This document shows, one piece after another, positions 1-11,257 of a stretch of DNA of 64,000 nucleotides. The position numbers and the translations under genes are program-made. Positions within the stretch are counted from its first letter, which is position 1; each line of letters starts with the position of its first letter. A model generated the notes under the pieces. It saw only the letters and a list, made by a program, of their open reading frames with translations. It ran no database searches and was not told where the DNA came from. Origin of the DNA: Coptis chinensis (Eukaryota; Streptophyta; Magnoliopsida; Ranunculales; Ranunculaceae); assembly GCA_015680905.1 (NCBI GenBank), contig CM027383.1, forward strand, positions 85,717,001-85,781,000. Reading direction: 5' to 3'.

Positions 1-497
1 ATTACCTGTCTAGCCGCATCCGTGGAAGTAAATTTGGGATTTCGGATGCGGATGTGGCGCGACAATGGTAAAGCCGCGCTATTGCAAATGTCATCCCAAA
101 TGTTTTTTTGACTTTGACCAGCACTCCACGCCATTACTAATGTCATGTGCCATTGCCACTGTCACGTGCTCCAACGGGGAAAAAAAAAATAAGCAAAAAA
201 CGGTCAGAATTCTACATCCATATATACTCATTTCCTTATTCATTTTACATAGAGGTGCAAGTGGATATCCAAATATTCGAATCCAATTTGAATTCGTATT
301 CGAAAAATTGGATATTATCTGAAAATTTCGGATTCGGATAATTTTTTATGTCCAAACTGGTTTCGGATATGGATTCGGATACTGCCATATCCACATCCGA
401 AAATATCCGATCCGATTTAAAAAATTAATAGTTATTATATATTATTTATTTATTTATTTATTATTGTATAAAATATTATATAAAATTGTAAACTAAT

Positions 498-1610
498 CAC
501 TACTAAAAGAAGGGCTTTCTGTGTCACTTTTTAAGTGACACAAGAAGTCACTTGTGTCACTTTTGAAACTAATTCTGAAGTGACCTATAAGCCCCCGACA
601 CATAAAGTTTTACCAAAAGTGACACAAAAGCCTTACTAAATGTGTCACTTTTTGTTAATAAAAGTGACACTTAAGAATAGCCTCTTGTGTCACTTTTAAG
701 AAAGAGTGTCACAGTGCTTGTCTCAAAAGTGACACTAGTTGTATCCGTTTAGGACCAGAGTGGGACATAATTTAAGTTAAAAGTGACACATTAAGTATAC
801 TAGTCAAGTCACTTTTGGACCGAAGTGAGAGACATAAATGCGTCAAAAGTGACACATTAAATATCTTGGTTATTGTCACTTTTAGAAAATCAGATGAGAC
901 ATAAATCGTCAAAAGTGACACATTAAATATATTAGTTGTGTCACTTTTGGACAAGAGTGAGACATAAATCGTCAAAAGTGACACATTAAGATATAGTTAG
1001 TTGTATCACTTTGGACGAGAAGTGAGACATAAATCGTCAAAAGTGACACATTAAATTATACTAGTTGTGTCACTTTTTAGACCGATGAATCAAAAGACAT
1101 AAGTACGTCAAAAGTGACACATTAAATTATACTAGTTGTGTCACTTTTTAGAACTAGAAGTGAGTGAACATACATAAATCACGTCAAAAGTGACACATTA
1201 AGTATACTAGTTGTGTCACTTTTTGTTGAGATGATGAACATAAATCGTCAAAAGTGACACATTAAAGTATACTAGTTGTGTCACTTTTGGGAGAAGATGA
1301 GACATAAATGCGTCAAAGTGACACATTAAATTATCTTAGTTGTGTCACTTTTTGGATGAGTGAATGAGACATATAAGTACGTCAAAAGTGACACATTAAA
1401 TATACTAGTTGTGTCACTTTTGGATTAAGAGTGAGACATGAAATCGTCAAAAGTGACACAAATGCCCCTTACTACTTCTTGTGTCACTTTTGGGAGTCAA
1501 CTCCATATAACTCGTATGAAAAAGAAAGCGACACATAAGAGTAGTCAGTTGTGTCACTTTTAATAGATATTATGTCACTTTTTCCAAAAGTGAGACAAAT
1601 GAAAATAATT
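498..1610. repeat. Left subterminal repeat array of CACTA-1
   Basis: About fifteen repeats spaced 60-78 bases apart, each with AAAAGTGACAC followed about 15-20 bases later by GTGTCACTTTT, so each unit can fold into a hairpin. The motif fits the subterminal transposase-binding repeats known for CACTA elements. The right end (10,560-10,890) has only a few copies, so the two ends are strongly asymmetric. Confidence 0.85.
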
Positions 1611-2189
1611 TTTTTAAAAAACATTTTCTCATTTTTGTATTCGATCGTATTCATTTCTCAACCTGCATCCTATACGTCATAAACAAAATCCCATTAACCT
1701 GTTTTATGACAAACAACATCCACATACATTTATCAAAACATCACAACCAAAATAACTTTAACCTGCTTTATGATACAGAAACAACATCCACTCGAGAAGA
1801 AAGAAACAATATTCAAAACAATTAACTTCTATTGATTTCATCGATCAAACCAAGTATTTATCATCTAGTTTGACTCCCAACAAAAGAAGCCATTCCAATA
1901 CCAAAAGAATCACAATTAAAAAAAAAAAACTACATAACGCCAATACTATCCTAGCAATATCTTAGCTTGTTCAGGCGACTTCCAACACCAAAAACCTAGC
2001 TGCAATCTATTCATATGTTAATCGATCCATGACACCTACATCATATCATGAAGTCGTCATTCCACTATGATTAGTATATAAAATTAAAAAGCAAGTGAAT
2101 CAAAAAGAGTATATTGTACAAGTAAAAAAAAAAAACGATAAGAAAAGTATATATACATAAACAAAGGGAAAATATGGAAGCCCACTTAC

Positions 2190-2291
2190 CCAAATTAACT
2201 ACTCGATAAATTGTTGGATAAAAGTCGATGAATTCAAAGCGAAGTTCATCTATTTCAATGGTGTAACTCTTCTTGCTAGAGAACTCCAATA
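2190..2291 (-). pseudogene. Unrecognised exon-like remnant in CACTA-1
   Basis: A 102-nt minus-strand block sits between a good acceptor (a T-rich tract and AACAG at 2,292) and a good donor (GTAAGTG from 2,189 down). It reads through without a stop and contains YTIEIDELRFEFIDFYPTIY. I do not recognise the family. It could be a captured host exon or part of a lost element gene. Confidence 0.35.
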
Positions 2292-3261
2292 CTGTTAAAC
2301 GAAAAATATATTATAAATATTATGAAAATGAATAAATGCAGGCAATGCATTGCCTACCATATTTACAAATGCACCAATTTATAACTACCTCGAACTATAC
2401 TCCAAAGGAGGTGCATGGTCTTCATCATTGGACTTGTGTCTAACTGGGAATTAACTCGAACAAAATGCAATCAAATGTGATGATAGTAATAATGTGGACA
2501 ATCAAAATTCACCACCTATTTCACATGTAAAAATGGAAAATAGGCATATCGTTAGGGAGTTGGAAACAATCCGGCTCCATCTTCAATTCATCTCAAGTTG
2601 CAATAGCTCGGGCCTTCTATTTGTTCATTATCTTTGCGACAAGTCAAGCATAAAGACTACAACAAGTCTTATAACCAAAATTTACATAAACGTAATCAAA
2701 TGGTCAATGCAAAAATGAGGCAACTTACATTGCAGACTCAAAGTTTCGGACCGAAACTCAAACTTTACTTGTATTCAAGGAACACCAGCCATACGAGAAG
2801 TGAGTCAAGTGACAGAAGGTGTAGTTTTATTATTGATTTAGCAAACAGTTACAATCAAAAAGTGACTTCCATAAAGGGACGCACGGTTAGCTCAAATCTA
2901 GGCTTCTGGAGAGGACCACATTTAATGTAACGTGTTCATGCACGCGCTTAAAAACCGGTTTCAACCTTTTAATAAGTCAACTGAAGAAAACATAGAAATT
3001 TTTTGTCCACTTAAGCACCTAAGCTTAAAGGCACTTTTATTATTACTCTATCAAAATTCAAAAGTATGGACGTATGATGTTTGCTTCTTCTCTTTTCTTT
3101 TGTTTCACCACAGGTTATTGGTTCTTAGTTACGCACCCCAAATGATAATTTTAGCTCTATAAATAATTATGAAATTACATTCCGTGATTCTTGATACAAT
3201 ATGAATGAAGAAAATAGGAATGTTAAAACATACTGCTTTTCTTGATACAAATAGGATTGCT

Positions 3262-3541
3262 AAAAGCTACACTTGAAGCAATAAGTGTAATTCAGCTAGT
3301 CCTTGGTGCATGCATAATACCACTGCCACATTGCGTTCGGTGACTACAATACAAGTTAAGACAGATGGGTCGATGCGTCGTGTGTCAATCATAATGTAAG
3401 TAGAAGACACCATTGTCTAAGCAACAACACCAATAACCATATTCGAACCATCTGTCTAAACATCTTCAGCAAATAAATGCATTTCCCCCCACAATTCCTT
3501 AACGCTCATTTGAAAAGATATGCTGGTTTTAGCGGTTTCCA
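3262..3541 (-). pseudogene. Unrecognised coding remnant in CACTA-1
   Basis: One minus-strand frame runs for about 90 codons with two in-frame stops and otherwise protein-like composition. It includes SFQMSVKELWGEMHLFAEDV and, after the stops, MVSSTYIMIDTRRIDPSVLT and CIVVTERNVAVVL. It lies just beyond the captured LEC14B segment, on the same strand. I cannot assign a family. It is probably a decayed gene piece, host or transposon. Confidence 0.35.
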
Positions 3542-3689
3542 TCAATCTGATTAAGAATATATAAGTAGATATGAAAGAGAGATATTCATTTTACCTATAG
3601 TAATTAAGCTAACGTTTTTTTTTTAAAGAAAAACTCATATTTTCCACAAAGCTTTGCTTATATATAATCTATTGTCTACCAAACATTTG

Positions 3690-4233
3690 CTGTGCATATA
3701 CTGAGAAAATTGATTGAAAGGTGAGATATCAAAATCATCAGATAGACTGCAGACTCTCAGCCGCTTAAAAGATGAAAGGAAAGTTGAAGAAATGGATTGG
3801 GCTATGAATTATGATACAAGTCAAGGTAAGTTTTTGCACCAATTACAAGATAATAAGTAACACAAGGGAGTCCTGAAATCAACTATAAAAGCATCATGAT
3901 ATATTCATTAGTGTCAAATAACTAACTGTAACTTACAAGATAGCGTTGATCTGGGGACAGAGATGTATCCGTAACAGTCCACCGCAAGCTTTTTGCAAGA
4001 ATATCCTTCTGAACTTTCCAGTCCTTCTCCACATTGTAAATCTTAGTATGACTTCCCTATATATATATATATAAAAGGGAGTGAGAATACATAGTCGATA
4101 TTAAGTTGAATACAAAATGAATAACAGCAAGAATGAATTAAATTCAGTACCTGTGAACCAGCAACAAGAAGTGAACCATCAGCAGAGAACTGAGAAACAT
4201 AAGCTCGAAAGTATTAAACCTATCAATCTCCCA
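3690..4233 (-). repeat. Second copy of the 9,440-9,965 LEC14B segment
   Basis: Nearly identical to about 9,440-9,965, including introns, both exon borders and a short TA run. The upper junction near 4,233 falls inside the intron after the 159-nt exon and jumps back to the middle of the first captured exon. The copies differ by scattered substitutions and small indels. Confidence 0.85.
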
Positions 4234-5005
4234 AGCTGTCTGACTTTTCTGACACAGACATATAAATGAAATAAAATGTATGGCAAAAGGTCTACCTATA
4301 CGCCGGAGAGAAGTAACAACGTATGAGAGTACGCAAGACAGAGTGGCCTCTGTATGTGGATAAAGACTGATCACAAGGATGCTTCATATTTCTTGCCCTA
4401 GGTGGGTACTCCATCCATCTGTAATCCCATTCATAGTTTCTAAATTGCATACCACTGTCAATAGAGCAAAAGTATGTTAGCAAAGAAGATAAGATCAGCA
4501 AGCAAAGTATTATTTTTATCTTTTTATAATAAGTTTACTACTAGAAGATGCACATACCTACTACTACTACTACTAGCATTAGATGGCATTTTCCTGATGT
4601 CCCAAAGTTTGATGGTCTGATCTTTTCCATTTGATATAAAATAACGACCATCTCCACGACTATCAATAAATGTAATGCCTTCTAAATGCCCCATCAAGAC
4701 CCCTGCTGGCTTTCCTTTTCCTATACAACGCCTGTCCCACACCTGAAAGTGACAGTAAGATTCTCAGTCCCTTAAGGAAATAAGGATCTAATGAACTTAA
4801 CTTGCTTGGGAAAAACCACTTCACATAAATCAGTCATCTACACTGACCAGTGACATAAATCAATCAATTAGCATATACACGGTAACATAATATGGATCAA
4901 ACACCTTCTACTTTTCTTATCAGTATAAAATGAGGCTCCAGTATTGATATGGCTCCTACAACATCCCATAAGGTGTTCATGTCTATGAGATGGTATGAAC
5001 GATTG

Positions 5006-5008
<3 letters not shown>

Positions 5009-5088
<80 letters not shown>
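5009..5088. repeat. (TA)n microsatellite
   Basis: About 80 bases of nearly pure TA in a LEC14B intron. Confidence 0.98.
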
Positions 5089-5090
<2 letters not shown>

Positions 5091-5263
5091 CTAAGTAAGT
5101 TCCTTCTATTAATTGCAATAAAGTATGTCGCTCCTAGGAGGGAACCTATCCAAATGGTGATCTAAAATACAGTCCCCTAGCCATGTGTATGAACAAAGAC
5201 AACACTGAAAATATGAGAAACTATGTCTCAGTTCACCAATAATAACAACCTTATTACATCCCT

Positions 5264-5414
5264 ATGTAACATGAACTCACCATATTTCAAAACAATCCAT
5301 GTCGGATATGTATCCACGTGTCCGTGTCTGCCACATATTGTATGTGATATACCTCAATTGTTTGACATTTTAGCCATGTCGGACACGGACACACCTATCT
5401 GTGTCAATGTAATT
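5264..5414. mobile_element. Small MITE-like repeat, GTGTCGGACACG family
   Basis: About 150 bases with inward GTCGGA/GTGTCCGTGTC motifs and edges TATGTAACATG and GTGTCAATGTAA, imperfect inverted repeats. A related copy lies at 8,223-8,640. Both sit in LEC14B introns. The superfamily is uncertain because I see no clean target duplication. Confidence 0.5.
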
Positions 5415-8222
5415 TAGTTATATACAGGTCAATCCTCATAAGGACCAACTTTTACCCTTCCCCATTTCTATGTTCTTGTTTATTAGACATAACCATGCCT
5501 TTCGTTATCCAGGAATATTCTGCTCTAGTCAGTATATGTACAATTAATCCCTAATGAAGTAACAGTGTTCAATAAAAGCAGCGGAGTGACATGTTTCATA
5601 CACTGTATGTGCTACTTATGTAGGGACCTTGCTCTCTGATCCAATGGCTTCATCCACAGCAAGGACTACTTGTGCAGGGACCTTGCTGTTTGATCCAATG
5701 TTTACTGTATATTCATCCAGCTCATTTAAATTTTTCAATGTGAGGAATAATATATGCTGCATCTATTCCTCAGTTTACTTTAGAATGGCTAGCTACAATC
5801 TTGTCAATATGTGATTTGTATCTAAGAGTACACAAAGAGTGTGTCCGAAATCTTCACATGTAAGGTTGTCATCATCATTTACTTTCGGTGTCGTGTCTGT
5901 GTGTAGAAGAGTGTTAAATTGTGGTCAAAGCTCTATTTGAGACAGACAATTAGATAACTTGCAAACAGCTGTTTACAATAAAAATAAATCGAAGGCAAAC
6001 ACTATTTTTGTCGCAAAGAATGCAAATGATCGTAACAGTAGAAACACTCTTCTACAGATTATCTTTGCTTGAAAGTTAATGTGTAAACAAGACGGTAATA
6101 GGCTTTTTCACAGCTAGCACACCACATGGAGAGAACTGTAGAGTACTTCCTACTCTATAGCTTTAAACATGATGAGGTATTGTACATTACCTTGCAAAGA
6201 TTATCATCACTTCCAGAATAAAATGAGATGGCCAGTTTCATCAGCAAAGCACACTGTATTAACGTCAGACTGCAAAGAAAACAAAATTAATATTCAGCTA
6301 CTTCTGCACAGCTATTTCAAAGATATCACTGATATGCACTTCATCTTTAAGAATGGAAAAACTCTTACAGAACACCAATCCACCATACTTTCAAGCACCA
6401 TTGATTAAACAAAAGTAGTTGAGATCGAACCACCGAAAACAGGATCACGTTATATACAAAAAACCAGAATAACTTAATTTGTTGAGCATAGTTACAACTG
6501 ACAAAAAATCCACCTAAGACAACCCCACAGTGAGATCATGTAAGGCAATGTAACACGAAATGGGCCATTGCAGTTTCTACAGTCTGCATGGCATCAGGAC
6601 ATCAGGTTTTATAAATCCTAAGTTTTCGGTTTTCTTTTTTTTATTTACTTCTACAAGGGTAGGTTCGTATTCGGACAGTATTTTCTTACCAGGCATATGG
6701 TATACAAAACTTGGGTAGGTCATGAAAATTTACATTTTTTGCAAAAAAAAAAAATAATAAGGTATATGCACCAATTGTCCAGGTAAGACAAGAATTTCGT
6801 CCTGGAATTAAATTTGCAAGGCAGCCAATGAAATATGAAAAGAACCATCACACAAGCAGATTGGAGGGTTCCACAAGTCAAGTGGACAACTTGGTATATG
6901 GAATCAAGAACAATATCACTGCAGTATAGTTGATTAATATAATCACCAACTAGAACCAACTTCACCCCTTTGATTTATCAAAGGATGCATGTCCATGACT
7001 TCTCTTCTTTCGATTTTAAATCCTTCAAACCCCACCAGGCCTCACCTCACTGATGTCATAATTAACAGCAAAATTGAATTTAAAAATAATTTAATTAAAA
7101 ATTAGATTGGGTACCGAGTGGGCCGCAATTCGCAGTGTAAGCTTATTCGAAACAAGATCATAAACATATATTGAATCGTCACTACTTCCAGCTACAAGCT
7201 CTCGCCCATCAGTTGAAAATTTCACAGAGAATATCCCAAAAGAGTATTCCCCGTCTCCATCAGCAGAGAAGTCCAAACCATCGTGAATTTCCTGCATGTG
7301 GGAGGTCCAATGTTAAACACTACTTGTGTTTGGCAAAGAGAAACACTTCAGAATCTGCTCAAAGGGCTCAAAGAAACAAATATGGATGCTCTGCGTGATG
7401 CACTTGAAAACAAACAACTTGGGTATCTGTGCGAGATAAATTTCAACATTTTTTATTTAAAGTAATCAGTATGCAGATGTAGTATTTGTATATTTTTATC
7501 ATTATGTGAAGGTGATACTTGCTCTAATTCTAGCTCATGAATTTTTTTTTGTAAAGTTTGCAGGACGTTATCAAGTAGTTGACACCTGTTAGCAGTGTTA
7601 TTGTAGAAATCAGCTAAACAACTAATACTAACGTTATGGTCATGTACATTCATTTAGATACCTAAAAATTCAACAGTGTCTGTGTGCTGCGCAGTGACAG
7701 AAATGGGAAAGGTTGGTCTGCACTTAGGGGTGTTAAATAGTGTCACTTGTCAAAGATAACAATCCCAGGCTCAACACCCTATCCTGTTTGGACATAGAAG
7801 TCCTCAATATTTTAAGACTGAATCAGGTTACAAAAGCCACACAACAGTACGAACAACACCCAACACTTTCAACATGATTCCATCACAGATGGGATGCATG
7901 TGAAATCAAATTTGTACTTCTATTCGGACTGGAAAAGCAAAATCAAGTTGATAGCTTCTATAAGAGCAGTTAACTTGACCTACTTGCATCCACGTTTCTC
8001 TCCAGCACTTGCCCCGATTTGCAAGTCAAATCGCAGTCATCTCTCTTGCAACTCATCTTACCGAGAACCCTTATCCAGAATATACTTATTCACTTTTCTG
8101 AACTGTTGGAGAGTTTAATTGAACCGTGTATGTGCTGGCATGATATTTTGGTCAAAGTAAAGCCTAAACCAAATCAAATTAGTAGTTGACTTTTTGGGTA
8201 CCATATTTGATACATTATACCT

Positions 8223-8760
8223 ATGTTACATGGACACGCCATATTTTGGAAAAACAATCTGTGTCGGATACATATCCTAGTGTCTGTGGCGTACACATAC
8301 ATATTGTATGTGATTTATCTCATTTTTTTTATATTTTACCATGTCAGACACTTCGCATCCGTATCGGATACGGACACACCTATCCGTGTTAACTTATCAT
8401 TATACGTGATAGATAGGTTGTATAAGATTTACTCAGCAAAATGGAACCTTTGAGCCCTACTCTCACATTGACACTTTGAATCTCCTCTTTTCATCGTTTC
8501 TTTTCTTTTCATCCTATGTGTCTGTGGCGTACACATACATATTGTATGTGATTTATCTCATTTTTTTTATATTTTACCATGTCAGACACTTCGCATCCGT
8601 ATCGGATACGGACACACCTATCCGTGTCAATGTAACTTATCATTATCGTGATAGATAGGTTGTATAAGATTTACTCAGCAAAATGGAACCTTTGAGCCCT
8701 ACTCTCACATTGACACTTTGAATCTCCTCTTTTCATCGTTTCTTTTCTTTTCATCCTATG
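8223..8760. repeat. GTGTCGGA-type MITE enlarged by a tandem duplication
   Basis: The start TTACATGGACACG matches the complement of CGTGTCAATGTAAC near 8,635. The block 8,281-8,518 (238 bp) is repeated directly at 8,519-8,760 with only a few differences, so the duplication is recent relative to the capture of the surrounding gene. Confidence 0.75.
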
Positions 8761-10100
8761 CATCAACGATGAGATTCACTTCACTCACAAGACTCCAAAT
8801 GCATGATTTGGGTGTGACACATGTACACAGCTACATGTCTGTGTCTATATGGGTATGTCTATGTTTGTGTGCGTAGAGAGAGAGATTATAAAAAGAAACA
8901 AATACGATTAACTTTAGATGTGCTCAGGAGACGGTTCTGTTTTTGAGAAGTTCGGTCTTCTATGGATCCAAAGCAATGCCAGTATATCAATTAGGGAAAT
9001 AATGTTAATTATAATGGAAATTTTGACAGCAGTGAAGAAAGGGTAAGAAATTACTAATTGGAGTTCCATGTGCAAATTTCGATGTTACTTCATAGTTGGT
9101 CCATTATATTCTTTCTACATCCAAAATGCAAGAATTAATTAATGAAAGTATTGCTCATCATAGATAATGAAGCAACAAAGTACATACAGTAACGTTGGCA
9201 TGTGACTCTTTAGTGGCAGATCCAATATCAACAATATGGACAAACGGGGACATACTGGCATAAACCTGCAAATTAAACAACAAAGAGCGAATATTGTATA
9301 TGCACAAGTCAGCAAAAGGATCAGCTTAACGTGGAAAAATAGTAATCATACAAAATCTAAAACTTAAGTTATTGGCAACCTAAAGCCTCGAAACAAGTAA
9401 CATGTGGAGCTGATCAGATAGACCATCAGAATGGTAAAATGGTAAAATTGATTGAAAGGTGAGATATCAAAATCATCAGATAGACCGCAGACTCTCAGCC
9501 GCTTAAAAGATGAAAGGAAAGTTGAAGAAACGGATTGGGCTATGAATTATGATACAGGTAAGTTTTTGCACCAATTACAAGATAATAAGTAACACAAGGG
9601 AGTCCTGAAATCAACTATAAAAGAATCATGATATATTCATTAGTGTGAAATAACTAACTGTAACTTACAAGATAGCGTTGATCTGGGGACAGAGATGTAT
9701 CCGTAACAGTCCACCGCAAGCTTTTTGCAAGAATATCCTTCTGAACTTTCCAGTCCTTCTCCACATTGTAAATCTTAATATGACTTCCCTATATATATAT
9801 AAAAGGGAGTGAGAATACATACTTTGATATTAAGTTGAATACAAAATGAATAACAGCAAGAATGAATTTAAATTGAGTACCGTGAACCCGGCAACAAGAA
9901 GTGAGCCATCAGAGAACTGAGAAACATAAGCTCGAGTATTAAACCTATCAATCTCCCAAGGACCATAAACAGGCAAATACCTACTAACAACATGGCGACA
10001 ATCCGAAAAAGAAAACCTCCTTTCCGAATAATTAAACTCTCGTCCGCCAACATTCTAACAAATTCGAAACAGATGGTGAAACCCTCTCGCCGGGTAAAAC

Positions 10101-10560
10101 CCGTTTCAATATTTTACACATGAAATATTAGGGTGACACCATTTCGATATATCATAATATGTCGGAGATATCAAGCCACTACAGTCGGTATTTCCTCACC
10201 TTAACTAATAGAAAATTGGAGAACCGATTGAGGAGCTTACCAAATTGATCTTTCACTTTTGAGCTACCCACAATTAAATTGCGAATGGCGGAACTCATCA
10301 CAAAGACTTGAAAAGCGAGGGAAGGGAAAGGTTTACCTCACATGCCCGACCCTAAGCGAAAGTGAAATAAGGGTGTTGAGAAGGAGGAGAAGATTCCACT
10401 TGGCACTAGTTGGGCAATAAAAATCTTCCGGTGCAGATTGGAGTTTGGGGAGTTAGTGTGTGGGAAGAAGACGGGTAACAGAGAGAGAACTTCGTGCCCT
10501 TATTTTATTTGAGGGATCGTGGATTTCTATACTTATTGGGATGATGGGCACTTTAAAGCC
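10101..10560. other. CACTA-1 interior right of the LEC14B segment
   Basis: No intact gene. On the minus strand a possible first exon starts near 10,300 with MSSAIRNLIVGSSKVKDQF and runs into a GTAAGC donor near 10,241. Bases 10,070-10,150 may still belong to the LEC14B segment (VLPGERVSPSVS on the minus strand in one frame). The sequence then grades into the right subterminal repeats. Confidence 0.4.
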
Positions 10561-10898
10561 CGTGAGCTCTAGAAAACATTTGCGTGTGTCGCTTTTTGTT
10601 CAAATTCAAAATCCGGTAAAAAAGTTGACGTGTAGTTTTATCTTTAAGTGACACATTAAATTTCTCTGCTTTCGTGGGCATATGACCAAAGTGACACATT
10701 AAATATCTCTAAATGTGCCGCTTCTAACCAAAGTGACACATAAACCTGATTTCAATTGTGTCACTTTTTTAACAAGTGTCACAACTAGCTAAATGTTCTA
10801 AACAAGTGACACATAAGATTTTGGTGTGTCACTTTTTTTCAATAAGTGACACGAGGCTTAAAACAAAAGTGACACAAAAAGCCCTTCTTTTAGTAGTG
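10560..10898. repeat. Right subterminal repeats of CACTA-1
   Basis: Several dispersed copies of AAGTGACACA and GTGTCACTTTT lead into the terminal inverted repeat ending GCCCTTCTTTTAGTAGTG. Confidence 0.85.
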
Positions 10899-11257
10899 AA
10901 TAATATAAAACTATAATAACAAAATAATAATAATAAATGACAAATATATATATTTATAATAGTTTTTATAGTCGTATAATGAATTATTCAAAGCAAATAA
11001 AATTTTAATTAATATTAATTTTCGGATTGGATATTTATCCAATATCCGATTCGGATATCCGAAATCAGATTCGAATAAATTTTTTAATATTCGTCGGATT
11101 CGGATTTGGATTCGGATATCGATATAAATTTTCGAATTCGGATTCGGATATAGACATATTCGAATCCGAACCTATCCCTTTGCACCCTTAATTTTACATA
11201 CACTCAACTCAAACATTCTTATCAAACAACTCAGCCATTTCATACACAACACTCTCA

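Larger units (their letters stand above)
1611..3690. other. CACTA-1 interior left of the LEC14B segment
   Basis: AT-rich sequence without a long reading frame. Two minus-strand stretches look like exon remnants and are listed separately. The part just inside the repeats (1,612-1,680) resembles the equivalent position of CACTA-2 near 46,780-46,860, so it is probably element sequence rather than captured host DNA. Confidence 0.5.
3937..10100 (-). pseudogene. LEC14B-type WD40 gene segment, captured and rearranged
   Basis: Antisense exons with GT/AG borders spell a LEC14B-like WD40 protein. In gene order they are about 10,100-9,881 (YLPVNGPWEIDRFNTRAYVS in a broken frame), 9,788-9,669 (IYNVEKDWKVQKDILAKSLR), 9,265-9,188, 7,291-7,115 (FGIFSVKFSTDGRELVAGSS), 6,269-6,191, 4,742-4,558 (GHLEGITFIDSRGDGRYFIS) and 4,454-4,296 (NYEWDYRWMEYPPRARNMKH). 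LEC14B is a plant WD-repeat protein of unclear role. The N-terminal exons and the last WD repeats are absent. Frames are broken in the first listed exon and by one extra T in the 79-nt exon. After the last exon the gene does not continue: part of the first exon (4,233-4,151) and all of the second (4,056-3,937) follow again. The whole segment lies inside CACTA-1, so it is a transduplicate of a gene located elsewhere. Confidence 0.88.
498..10898. mobile_element. CACTA-1: non-autonomous CACTA (En/Spm) element carrying host gene exons
   Basis: Both ends read CACTACTAAAAGAAGGGCTT on opposite strands; over about 33 bases the two ends differ at one position. The flanking duplication is AAT at 495-497 and 10,899-10,901. 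The subterminal repeats are GTGTCACTTTT and its complement. No TNPD or TNPA gene is visible. The interior is mostly a rearranged antisense LEC14B gene segment, so this is a Pack-CACTA type element mobilised in trans. Length is 10.4 kb. Confidence 0.93.
250..11190. mobile_element. hAT element, host of CACTA-1
   Basis: The ends are TAGAGGTGCAA at 250 and TTGCACCCTTA at 11,190, imperfect inverted repeats typical of hAT elements. They are flanked by a perfect 8-bp duplication, ATTTTACA, at 242-249 and 11,191-11,198. With CACTA-1 removed the shell is only about 540 bp of AT-rich sequence dense in GGATTCGGATAT motifs, so it was a MITE-sized non-autonomous copy. The uninterrupted site is preserved in the sister Harbinger at 27,606-27,613. 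Confidence 0.93.

Noticed and set aside
700-1560. CRISPR-like array of regular repeats
   Set aside because: The repeats are inverted pairs leading into a CACTA terminus in plant DNA; spacers are not unique sequences.
4897-5118. Isoleucine/tyrosine repeat proteins, here and near 25,906-26,142 and 38,364-38,722
   Set aside because: They are translations of TA or AT-rich microsatellites.
3937-10100. LEC14B as an intact resident gene
   Set aside because: First and last exons are missing, frames are broken, exon order restarts, and the whole segment lies between CACTA ends.
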